Source: Caulobacter sp. BK020
GTDB lineage: Bacteria > Pseudomonadota > Alphaproteobacteria > Caulobacterales > Caulobacteraceae
Length of the DNA: 64,000 nucleotides
Direction: 5' to 3'
NCBI RefSeq assembly: GCF_004342605.1
Contig: NZ_SLZL01000002.1
Span: 248,001 to 312,000, forward strand
Below the pieces are notes generated by a model, which saw nothing but the letters and a program-made list of their open reading frames with translations, did not search any database and was not told where the DNA came from. Positions 1-6,962 of this stretch are shown here, one piece after another (within the stretch, counting starts at the first letter, position 1; each line of letters starts with the position of its first letter). The position numbers were made by a program, and so were the translations under genes.

Positions 1-1
1 C

Positions 2-475
2 TGGGGCGGCTCGTTCGGCGCCTCGTCGGTGGCCCGGCTGTTCCGCAAGGGCGTCAAGCGCTGGAAGAGCGAGCGGGTCCATCCGGGCACCACCTTCGCC
101 GGCGTCTATGGCGGCCGGCTGACCAACGCCATCCTGCACAAGGTCGACGACGACATCGCCGACATGGTCCAGCGCCTCAACCGCTACACCGCGCTGCGCG
201 GTCAGGACCTGGCCGACAGCGGCAAGATCAAGAGCCTGTGGGACGACCTGTTCCGGGGCGTGCGCCGGTTCTGCAAGTGCTATGTCTCGCGCAAGGGCTA
301 CAGGGAGGGCGACATGGGTTTCCTGATCGCCCTCATGGCCGGCCTCTATCCGGTGCTTTCCAACCTCAAGGCCCGCGAGATCCGGATGCTGGCCGGCCAG
401 AGCGTCCAGGCCGCGCGCCCCGGCGCGGTGATCGGCCTGGACCTCGACGACGCCAGGCTGGGTCATTCGGCCTAG
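2..475 (+). CDS. Glycosyltransferase family 2, C-terminal part (5' truncated)
   Basis: The reading frame is open from the window edge, so the gene begins upstream; an internal GTG at 29 is not taken as the start. The visible 157 residues contain the pattern of WaaE/KdtX-like glycosyltransferases: an LxHKVDDDIADM stretch, an NRYT motif, and a C-terminal RFxKCYVSRKGYREGDMGF block followed by a hydrophobic segment. These enzymes transfer sugars from nucleotide-sugar donors during lipopolysaccharide or capsule assembly at the inner face of the cytoplasmic membrane. The next gene starts 8 bases after the stop and encodes a polysaccharide-deacetylase-like protein, which fits a surface-polysaccharide locus. 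The catalytic GT-A core lies outside the window, so the sugar specificity cannot be judged. Confidence 0.8.
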   Translation, partial: WGGSFGASSVARLFRKGVKRWKSERVHPGTTFAGVYGGRLTNAILHKVDDDIADMVQRLNRYTALRGQDLADSGKIKSLWDDLFRGVRRFCKCYVSRKGYREGDMGFLIALMAGLYPVLSNLKAREIRMLAGQSVQAARPGAVIGLDLDDARLGHSA

Positions 476-483
476 GCCAGGTC

Positions 484-1263
484 ATGTCGCTGCATCGCCT
501 TCTGATCGCCGGGGTGATCGGGCCGGAACTGGCGCGCTGGAAAGCCGCCGGTCAGGCTCCGGTCTTCTGGTGGCGCGATGACGACGCGCGGCGGCCAAGC
601 CCGGCCCTGGACCGCCTGCTGGCCCTTTCGATCCGCTTAGACGCGCCGATCACCATCGCCGCCGTGCCGGACGGCGACATCGCCGCCTTGGCCAAGGCCT
701 GCGCCGCGGTTCCCGGCGCGGAGCTGGCGATCCACGGCTTCCGCCACGAGAACCGCGCCCCGGCGGGGCGGCCGTCCGGCGAGGTCAACGACCAGGACCG
801 CCTGGCCGACGTGATGTCGGAGCTGGGCGCGGCCATGGAGGTGTTCCGCCGGGCCGGCGTGACGCCGCGCCTGTTCGTGCCGCCCTGGAACAGCGCCCAT
901 CCCACCCTGAAGCAGGCGCTGGGTCGGCAGGGCCTGGCGCTGTCCTGCTACGGCCAGATGCGGTGTGCGGAGGCGCCTGGGCGCCTGGACGCCCACCTGG
1001 ACGTCATGCGCTGGAAGCCCAGGCCGCGCTTCCGGGGCGCGGTCCGGTTCCTGCTGCGCGCCCGCCGTCTGCTGGCCGAGCGCCGGCTGATGGGGGCCTG
1101 GGACCAACCGCTGGGCCTGCTGACCCATCATCTGGACCACGACGAGTCCGCTTGGCGCTTCCTCGAGGCGTTCCTGCCCGTCGCCAGGCCCGTGGCGCGC
1201 ATGAGCCTCGACGAGCCGACGCTCCAGGCGTCGAGCGCCCGGATGACCTTGAGAGCCGGATAG
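484..1263 (+). CDS. Polysaccharide deacetylase-like protein
   Basis: 259 residues from ATG 484, 8 bases after the upstream glycosyltransferase stop. The frame is open further upstream, but that part overlaps the glycosyltransferase gene and reads as its shadow. Near residue 28 is a WWRDDDA motif, like the metal-binding Asp-Asp of NodB-type carbohydrate esterases. An IHGFRHENRAP segment around residue 85 supplies the histidine-containing second motif, and FVPPWN around residue 140 fits the third. Such proteins remove N- or O-acetyl groups from glycans. No signal peptide is obvious, so a cytoplasmic or lipid-linked intermediate is the likely substrate. Coupling to the preceding transferase suggests a shared surface-polysaccharide pathway. 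The family call is fairly secure; the substrate is unknown. Confidence 0.75.
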   Translation: MSLHRLLIAGVIGPELARWKAAGQAPVFWWRDDDARRPSPALDRLLALSIRLDAPITIAAVPDGDIAALAKACAAVPGAELAIHGFRHENRAPAGRPSGEVNDQDRLADVMSELGAAMEVFRRAGVTPRLFVPPWNSAHPTLKQALGRQGLALSCYGQMRCAEAPGRLDAHLDVMRWKPRPRFRGAVRFLLRARRLLAERRLMGAWDQPLGLLTHHLDHDESAWRFLEAFLPVARPVARMSLDEPTLQASSARMTLRAG

Positions 1264-1287
1264 GCGCGCCGCTGGCCTGGCGAACGC

Positions 1288-1896
1288 CTAGGCGGCGTGC
1301 GCCACCGTTCGATGTCCCTGCATCAGCAGTTCGCAGCTCAGCGCTAGCTTGGCGGCCGGGCCGACGGCGCCCAGGCTGTGCCAACTGGCGCCAACTCCTT
1401 CGATCAGCAGCAGCAGGCCGTCGGCCAGCGAGGCGGGCGCGCCAAAGCCGGCCTGGCGGGCGGTCTCGACGAGGTGGTCGCGCAGGCGGGTCTTATAGAG
1501 CCTGGCGACCCGGCGGATCGGATGGTCCTGGTCGCTGATCTCGGCCTCGAGATTGGACAGCAGCCATCCGCGGTAGCCGGGCTGGGTCACCTTGACCGCC
1601 GCGGACGAAACGATGGCGCGGATCTGGGCCACAGGGTCGTCGGGATGCTGCTGGGCGATGGCCATCAGCTGGTCCAGGTCCTCGAGCGCCAGCCGGGTCA
1701 GGCACGCGGCGGCCAGATCGTCCTTGGACTCGAAGTATCGGTACAGGGTCGTCTTGGTAACGCCGCTTCGGGCGGCGATCTCGTCGACGCCGATCGCCCG
1801 ATAGCCGTGCTGGTAGAAGAGCTCCGTCGCCGCGTCGACCAGGCGGTCGGAGGCGGGGCGGTGGCCCGGGTTGGGCGTCTGGGGCTTGGCTTTCAC
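1288..1896 (-). CDS. TetR/AcrR family transcriptional regulator
   Basis: 202 residues. The N-terminal helix-turn-helix spans about residues 15-62 and contains GVDEIAARSGVTKTTLYRYFESKDDL, a classic TetR DNA-binding signature (quoted in parts: VTKTTLYRYF is the recognition region). The remaining helical domain would bind a small ligand. It lies 43 bases downstream of the DHA2 pump gene on the same strand, so it is probably the last gene of the efflux operon and may control it or a nearby target. A second TetR gene at 6253 sits at the other end of the same operon, so two repressors bracket one efflux system. Which of them binds the operators at 6159-6223 cannot be told from sequence. Confidence 0.85.
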   Translation of the reverse strand: MKAKPQTPNPGHRPASDRLVDAATELFYQHGYRAIGVDEIAARSGVTKTTLYRYFESKDDLAAACLTRLALEDLDQLMAIAQQHPDDPVAQIRAIVSSAAVKVTQPGYRGWLLSNLEAEISDQDHPIRRVARLYKTRLRDHLVETARQAGFGAPASLADGLLLLIEGVGASWHSLGAVGPAAKLALSCELLMQGHRTVAHAA

Positions 1897-1939
1897 AATC
1901 GAGCTCCTTGTGGAAACGCTTGGAGGAGCGGCCGGGCGC

Positions 1940-3487
1940 CTAGTGGACCGCCGAGGTGTCCGCCACCCGGGTGGGGCGAGGGGCCAGCCAGATGATGAAG
2001 GCCGCGGCGACGAACAGCGCCGCCATCGCCAGGAACACCTGGTTGGTGGCCAGCATCACGCCCTGGCCCTGCACCAGCTGCTCAAGGTTGCCGCGCGCCT
2101 GGTCGGGCGACAGCCCGCTGGCGGTCATCTGGTCCATGGTGTCCTGCGCGCCGTTCAGCAGGCCGGATAGTTCGCTGCGGTTGCGGCTGCCGCTGTCGGC
2201 CCAGACGGTGGTGACCATCGAGGTGGCGACGGCGCCCGACAGCGTGCGGCAGAAGTTCATCAGGCCAGCGGCGCTGGCGGTCTCCGGTTCGGTGACGCTG
2301 GCCAGGGCCAGGGCGGTCACCGGCACGAAGAAGAAGGGCATGCCGAAGCCCTGCAGCAGCAGCCAGTGGGCGATGTCGAAATAGCCCATGTCGGACGTGG
2401 CCTGGCTGCGCATGAAGGTGATCGCCCCCAGCCAGATCACGCCCAGGAACACCAGCCGGCGCGGATCGACCTTGGCCGATAATCCCGCTGCGAGGGGCGC
2501 CACCAGCACGGCGGTCACCCCCAGCAGCGCCGAGACGTAGCCCGCCCAGGTGGCCGTGTAGCCCATGTTCTGCTGGAGCCAGAGCGGAGTCAGGACATTG
2601 ATCCCGAAGAAGGCCCCGAACGCGGCGCTGAGGGTGATGACGCTGGCGGTGAAGCCCCGGTGGCGGAAGACGCGCAGGTCGACGATCGGATTGGCGTCGG
2701 TCAGCTCCCAGATCAGGAACGCGACGAAGCCGATCGCCGCGACGACCGCCAGGCCCACGATCAGCGGCGAGGCGAACCAGTCGTGCTCCTTGCCCAGGTC
2801 CAGCATGATCTGCAGGGCGCCGACCCAGACGACCAGCAGGCCCAGGCCCACCAGGTCGACCCGGGCCCTGGCCAGCGGGGTCTCGTGATTGCGTAGCAGC
2901 CGCCAGGCGAACCAGCTGCAGACGGCCGCGACCGGCACGTTGATCCAGAAGATGAAGGCCCAGCCGACATTGTCGCAGAGGGTCCCGCCCAGGATCGGTC
3001 CGAGGATCGGCGCGATCAGGGTGGTCATGGCCCACAAACCCGTGGCGGCCGCGGCGTATTTCTTGGGGAAGACCCGCAGCAGCAAGGTCTGGGATAGCGG
3101 CATCAGCGGACCGCCGCAGGCGCCTTGCAGCACCCGGAACAGCACCAGCAGGCTCAGGGAGGGGGCCAGGCCGCAGAGGAAGGAGAACAGGCCGAACCCG
3201 ACCATGCCGAGCACGAAGACCTTCACCGCGCCGAAGCGTGCCGACAGCCAGCCAGTCAGCGGCACGACCACGGCCTCGGCCACGGCGTAGGACGTGATCA
3301 CCCAGGTGCCCTGGCTGGGCGAGACGGCCAGGGCGCCGGAGATGTTCGACACCGAGACGTTGGCGATGGTGGTGTCGAGCACCACCAGGAAGTTGGCGGC
3401 CGCCAGGACCAGGCCGGCGAAGATCATCGCCGCTCCGGTCAGGGGTGCAGGGGATGTCGCGGAAGCGACGGCGGGGGCCTTGGCCAT
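1940..3487 (-). CDS. DHA2-family MFS drug exporter, EmrB type
   Basis: 515 residues, as expected for the 14-helix DHA2 family of proton-driven multidrug exporters. Near the N terminus is VVLDTTIANVSVSNI, the LDxTIVNVALP-type motif of this family. It is followed by GTWVITSYAVAEA and a GWLSARFG loop, and helices continue to the end. In the inner membrane it would work with the HlyD/EmrA-like adaptor encoded 42 bases upstream and the outer-membrane factor gene before that, giving a complete tripartite pump. Adaptor and pump are adjacent in the order usual for emrAB-type operons. The substrate is not predictable; hydrophobic drugs, dyes or plant phenolics are typical for the family. Confidence 0.9.
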   Translation of the reverse strand: MAKAPAVASATSPAPLTGAAMIFAGLVLAAANFLVVLDTTIANVSVSNISGALAVSPSQGTWVITSYAVAEAVVVPLTGWLSARFGAVKVFVLGMVGFGLFSFLCGLAPSLSLLVLFRVLQGACGGPLMPLSQTLLLRVFPKKYAAAATGLWAMTTLIAPILGPILGGTLCDNVGWAFIFWINVPVAAVCSWFAWRLLRNHETPLARARVDLVGLGLLVVWVGALQIMLDLGKEHDWFASPLIVGLAVVAAIGFVAFLIWELTDANPIVDLRVFRHRGFTASVITLSAAFGAFFGINVLTPLWLQQNMGYTATWAGYVSALLGVTAVLVAPLAAGLSAKVDPRRLVFLGVIWLGAITFMRSQATSDMGYFDIAHWLLLQGFGMPFFFVPVTALALASVTEPETASAAGLMNFCRTLSGAVATSMVTTVWADSGSRNRSELSGLLNGAQDTMDQMTASGLSPDQARGNLEQLVQGQGVMLATNQVFLAMAALFVAAAFIIWLAPRPTRVADTSAVH

Positions 3488-3529
3488 GACGGCTGTCCTT
3501 GGCTGCGGTTGGGGGACGGAGGCGGACGG

Positions 3530-4681
3530 TCAGGCGGCGGTGTCGATGGTCGCCTTCATCGACAGGCCCACACGCAGCGGGTGGGCCTTGAGGTCGGCCG
3601 GGTCGATGGCGACGCGCACGGGCAGGCGCTGGACGACCTTGATCCAGTTGCCGGTGGCGTTCTGGGCCGGGATCAGGGCGAAGGCCGAGCCGGTGCCGCC
3701 CGACAGGCCGGCGACCGTGCCGTGATACTTGACCGAGCCGCCGTAGAGATCGGCCTCCAGCTCGACCGGCTGGCCGATCCGCACCTTGCGCAGCTGGCCT
3801 TCCTTGAAGTTGGCGTCGACATAGGCCTGCTGGACGGGAACCACCTGCATCAGCACCGCGCCGGCGGCGACCCTCTGGCCGGCCTGGACGTTGCGACGGG
3901 TCACCACCCCGTCGATCGGGGCGCGGATCACCGTCCGCGCCAGGTCCACCGCGGCCTGATCGACCCGGGCCCGCGCGGCGGCGACCTCCGGATTGGTGTC
4001 GATGCTGGTTCCGTCGGTCAGCACCGCGTTCGCGGCCAGGGAGCCGACGGCGGCGGCGCGGTTGGCGGCGGTCTGGACCTGGGCGGCCTTGGCCGAATCG
4101 TAGGCGGCCTGGGCGTTGGCGAAAGCGTTCTGGGCGCGGGTCAGCTCGTCGCCTGACACCGCGCCGGTGGCGGCCAGGGCCTTGCGGCGATCCAGGTCGA
4201 CCCGGGTGCGGTCCAGGTCCGACTTGGCCGAGGCCAGGGTTGCGGCGGCGCGAGCCTGATCGGCGCCGCGGGCGGCGATCTGGGCCGACAGGCTCTGGTC
4301 GGTGGCCAGGTAGCCGCGCACCTTGCGCTGGGCGCTGGCCAGGTCGGCCTGGGCCGAGGCCAGGGCGATGCGGGCGTCGGTGTCGTCGAGCACGACCAGC
4401 ACCTGGCCCTGCTTGACAGCCTGGGTGTCGTTCACCGCAACGCTGCGCACGGGGCCGCCGACCAGCGGCGTGACCTGGGCGACATAGGCGCCGACATAGG
4501 CGTTGTCGGTCTCGACGCGGTGCGAGCCGACCAGGGCGTAGTAGGCGCCATAGCCGCCCGCGGCGAAAAGGACGGCGGCGGCGAGGCCGGCGAACAGGAT
4601 CCTGCGCTTGCCCGTGGCGTCGGTGTTCGGGGCGGGCGCGGTGGTGGCCTCGATCTCGGGCGTGTCTTGAGAGTCGAACAT
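3530..4681 (-). CDS. HlyD/EmrA-type membrane fusion protein of an efflux pump
   Basis: 383 residues. It has a cytoplasmic N-terminal tail, one membrane anchor (about residues 28-50, rich in Ala/Gly/Leu), a beta-barrel/lipoyl region beginning VETDNAYVGAYVAQVTPLV, a long alpha-helical hairpin rich in Ala/Gln/Arg (about 110-210), and a second lipoyl half starting IRAPIDGVVTRRNVQAGQ. This is the EmrA layout. It would bridge the DHA2 pump in the inner membrane to the NodT/OprM-like channel. The gene sits between those two genes with gaps of 42 and 30 bases, consistent with one transcript read from 6139 downward. Confidence 0.9.
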   Translation of the reverse strand: MFDSQDTPEIEATTAPAPNTDATGKRRILFAGLAAAVLFAAGGYGAYYALVGSHRVETDNAYVGAYVAQVTPLVGGPVRSVAVNDTQAVKQGQVLVVLDDTDARIALASAQADLASAQRKVRGYLATDQSLSAQIAARGADQARAAATLASAKSDLDRTRVDLDRRKALAATGAVSGDELTRAQNAFANAQAAYDSAKAAQVQTAANRAAAVGSLAANAVLTDGTSIDTNPEVAAARARVDQAAVDLARTVIRAPIDGVVTRRNVQAGQRVAAGAVLMQVVPVQQAYVDANFKEGQLRKVRIGQPVELEADLYGGSVKYHGTVAGLSGGTGSAFALIPAQNATGNWIKVVQRLPVRVAIDPADLKAHPLRVGLSMKATIDTAA

Positions 4682-4711
4682 GGGAGGGCTCCGGAGGAAG
4701 GGGGATGGGGA

Positions 4712-6139
4712 TCAGGCGGCGTGGAAGCCGCCGCCGAGGGCGCGCACCAGCGCCACGTCGAGGGTGAAGGCGCGGGCTTCCAGGTCGGCGACCGTCCGCT
4801 GGTTGGTGATCATCGCGTCCTCGGCGGTCAGCACGTCGAGATAGGTCGACAGGCCGCCGCGATAGCGCTGCAGGGCGATGTCGTGGGCGTTGCGCGAGGC
4901 CTGGTAGGCGTTGCGGCTTTCCGCGAGGCGGGCGTCCAGGGCGCGGGTGCTGACCGCGGCGTCGGCGATATCCTGCAGCGCCTGGGTCAGGGTTCCGTTG
5001 TAGCTGGCCACCGCGGCGTCGTAGTCGGCCGCCGCCCCGCGGTAGTTGGCGCGCAGGGCGCCACCCTGGAAGATCGGCAGGCTGACGGCCGGGCCGATCG
5101 AGCCGATGCGCGAGCCGGCCTTGGTCAGCAGGTCCAGGCCCAGCGCCTGCTGGCCGAAATAGGCCGACAGGTCGATGTCCGGATAGAACTGGGCCTTGGC
5201 CTGGCGGATGCGCTGGGCGCCGGCCTGGGCCCGCAGGCGGGCGGCGATGACGTCGGGGCGACGGCCGATCAGGTCGGCCTTGAGGTCGGCGGGCAGGCCG
5301 AAGGCCTTGAGGGCCCCGATCTTCGGACGCTCGATCGCCAGGCCGCGGTCGGGGCCCGCGCCGAGCAGCGCCGCCAGGCGGTTGCGGGTCAGGCCCAGCG
5401 CCTCGTCGGCGGCCGCCAGGCTGGCGCGGGCCGCGGCCAGGTTGGCCTTGGCCTGTTCGGACGCGCCCTGGTTCTCCAGGCCGTTGTCGCGGCGATCGGC
5501 GGTCAGTTGGGCGGTCTGTTCGCGGGTGCGGACCGCGTCCTGGGCCGCGTCGCGGTCGGCGAACTGCTGGGCCAGGTCCGCATAGGCGGTGGCGACATTG
5601 GTCGACAGGGTCAGGCGCGCCTGGGCCGCCTCGGCCTGGGAAGCCTGGGCGTCCGAGGTCGCCGCCGCCAGGGTCGCGCGGTTCTTGCCGAAGAAGTCGA
5701 ACTCGTAGGCGAAGTCGAGGCTGACCCGGCCGCTGTCGTTGTAGCCCTGCGGCACGAAGGCGGGCGGGACGCCGTTGTTGTAGCTCTGCTTGACCGAGGC
5801 GTAGGAGCCGTTGGCCGTCACGCTGGGCAGGGTGGCGGCCCTGGCCTGGCCGGCCAGCGCCTGAGCCTTGGCGACACGGGCCTGGGCGGCGGCCAGGTCG
5901 GGCGAGCCGCTCAGCGCCTCGTCGATCAGGGCGTCCAGCTGCGGATCGCCATAGGCCGTCCACCAGCGATCCGAGGGCCAGTCGGCGGTGGGCGCGGCCA
6001 GGCTGGCCTCGGCGGCATAGGCCGCAGGCGCCTTGATGGCCTGGGCAGGCGGCAGTTTCGGAACCGCCGCGCAGGCGCAAAGGCAGCTGGCTGACAGGAG
6101 GCACGCCATCAGGGCGCGCTTGGAAGCGGGGGAGGACAT
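4712..6139 (-). CDS. Outer-membrane efflux factor lipoprotein, NodT/OprM type
   Basis: 475 residues from ATG 6139, which follows a GAAAGAG ribosome site; an upstream in-frame ATG at 6175 overlaps operator DNA and is less likely. The N terminus is a lipoprotein signal with Cys residues in an ASCLCAC segment. Two outer-membrane efflux repeats follow, with conserved elements SDRWWTAYGDPQLDALIDEA and FPDxxxRRPDVIAA-like (here IGRRPDVIAARLRAQAG). The protein would form the trimeric outer-membrane exit channel for the EmrAB-like pump encoded downstream. It is the first gene of the operon and faces the TetR gene at 6253 across 113 bases of operator-rich DNA. Confidence 0.9.
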   Translation of the reverse strand: MSSPASKRALMACLLSASCLCACAAVPKLPPAQAIKAPAAYAAEASLAAPTADWPSDRWWTAYGDPQLDALIDEALSGSPDLAAAQARVAKAQALAGQARAATLPSVTANGSYASVKQSYNNGVPPAFVPQGYNDSGRVSLDFAYEFDFFGKNRATLAAATSDAQASQAEAAQARLTLSTNVATAYADLAQQFADRDAAQDAVRTREQTAQLTADRRDNGLENQGASEQAKANLAAARASLAAADEALGLTRNRLAALLGAGPDRGLAIERPKIGALKAFGLPADLKADLIGRRPDVIAARLRAQAGAQRIRQAKAQFYPDIDLSAYFGQQALGLDLLTKAGSRIGSIGPAVSLPIFQGGALRANYRGAAADYDAAVASYNGTLTQALQDIADAAVSTRALDARLAESRNAYQASRNAHDIALQRYRGGLSTYLDVLTAEDAMITNQRTVADLEARAFTLDVALVRALGGGFHAA

Positions 6140-6158
6140 GCGAGGCTCTTTCTCAAAC

Positions 6159-6223
6159 CGTACCGTATGGTCCATTTATATTTTCGCATGACGCCGTCAA
6201 GCGAAAATCGTACAGTGCGGTCC
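6159..6223. promoter_or_regulatory. Pair of 15-bp direct repeats flanking the palindrome
   Basis: CGTACCGTATGGTCC at 6159-6173 and CGTACAGTGCGGTCC at 6209-6223 agree at 12 of 15 positions and lie 50 bases apart. Each is itself a loose inverted repeat (ACCGTA/TGGT type), a form often bound by AcrR-like TetR proteins. With two TetR genes in the locus, one could bind the palindrome and the other these repeats. Confidence 0.45.
6180..6208. promoter_or_regulatory. 29-bp near-perfect palindrome, probable TetR operator
   Basis: Arms TTTTCGC (6181-6187) and GCGAAAA (6201-6207) pair exactly. Inside them TGACG (6189-6193) pairs with CGTCA (6195-6199), and an outer A/T pair closes the element. Only three central or spacer positions break the symmetry. 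It lies between the divergent efflux operon (start 6139) and tetR (start 6253), the usual place for a repressor that controls both. The binding protein is inferred. Confidence 0.6.
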
Positions 6224-6252
6224 AGAAAAGATTTGGGAGCCCAGAAAGCCGT

Positions 6253-6876
6253 ATGCGCGTCAAGACCGAAGAGAAACGACTGGCCATCCTGGAGGCCGCC
6301 AAGGGCGTGTTCCTGGAGCGTGGCTACATGGCCGCCAGCATGTCGGAGGTCGCGGCCCGGGTCGGGGGGTCAAAGCAGACGCTCTACAGCTACTTCGCCT
6401 CCAAGGACGAGCTGTTCGTCGCGATGATGCTGGAGAAGGGCGCGACGATGATCGATCCGCTGTTCGACCGCTTCCACGACAATCGCGATCTTCCGGCTGG
6501 CCTGAACGAGTTCGCGATCCAGTTCCTGCGCTTCGTCAACGATCCGGAGATCATCGCCTTCCGCCGGATCATCTATGCCGAGGGCGCAAAGTCCAACCTG
6601 GGCAAACTCTTCTTCGAGAACGGTCCCAAGCGCGGCTGGACGCGCATGGCGGCCGATTTCAGCCGCGCCATGGACGAGGGGCGCATGCGCCGGGCCGACC
6701 CCTGGCGGGCGGTGGGGCACTTCTTCGCCCTGTGCGAGGCTGGTCCGGTCCAGCGGCTCATCGAAGGGGCGGCGGATTCCATCGACGAGGCGGAGCTGGT
6801 CGCGTCGGCCGAGGCGGCGGCCGACGTGTTCTGTCGCGCCTACGCGTTGGAGGACGAGTCCTCGCCGGATCGGTGA
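6253..6876 (+). CDS. TetR/AcrR family regulator, divergent from the efflux operon
   Basis: 207 residues. The helix-turn-helix covers about residues 8-55, with the recognition segment GGSKQTLYSYFASKDELF typical of AcrR-like repressors of efflux pumps. The C-terminal domain (about 75-200) resembles the TetR_C regions common in alphaproteobacterial AcrR homologues. The gene is transcribed away from the outer-membrane factor gene, with 113 bases of shared control DNA holding the 6180-6208 palindrome and flanking repeats. The most economical reading is that it represses both itself and the pump until a ligand binds. A perfect inverted repeat follows the gene at 6901-6929. Confidence 0.88.
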   Translation: MRVKTEEKRLAILEAAKGVFLERGYMAASMSEVAARVGGSKQTLYSYFASKDELFVAMMLEKGATMIDPLFDRFHDNRDLPAGLNEFAIQFLRFVNDPEIIAFRRIIYAEGAKSNLGKLFFENGPKRGWTRMAADFSRAMDEGRMRRADPWRAVGHFFALCEAGPVQRLIEGAADSIDEAELVASAEAAADVFCRAYALEDESSPDR

Positions 6877-6900
6877 CCGGCTGGTCTCAAACGGGGAAAA

Positions 6901-6929
6901 CGGCGTCGGCCGGAGGGAGGCCGACGCCG
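6901..6929. terminator. Perfect 11-bp hairpin between convergent genes
   Basis: CGGCGTCGGCC (6901-6911) pairs exactly with GGCCGACGCCG (6919-6929) around a 7-base loop. Read on the minus strand it is followed by GTTTTCCCC, so it best fits an intrinsic terminator for the TonB receptor gene ending at 6963. It can also stop transcription from the TetR gene. Confidence 0.7.
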
Positions 6930-6962
6930 TGACCAAGGCGCTGTCGGGAGGAAGGGCGCGCC

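Noticed and set aside
2082-6104. 1,340-residue open frame on the minus strand
   Set aside because: It overlaps three clearly recognised efflux genes in another frame and is low-complexity Arg/Pro/Gly sequence, typical of GC-rich shadows.
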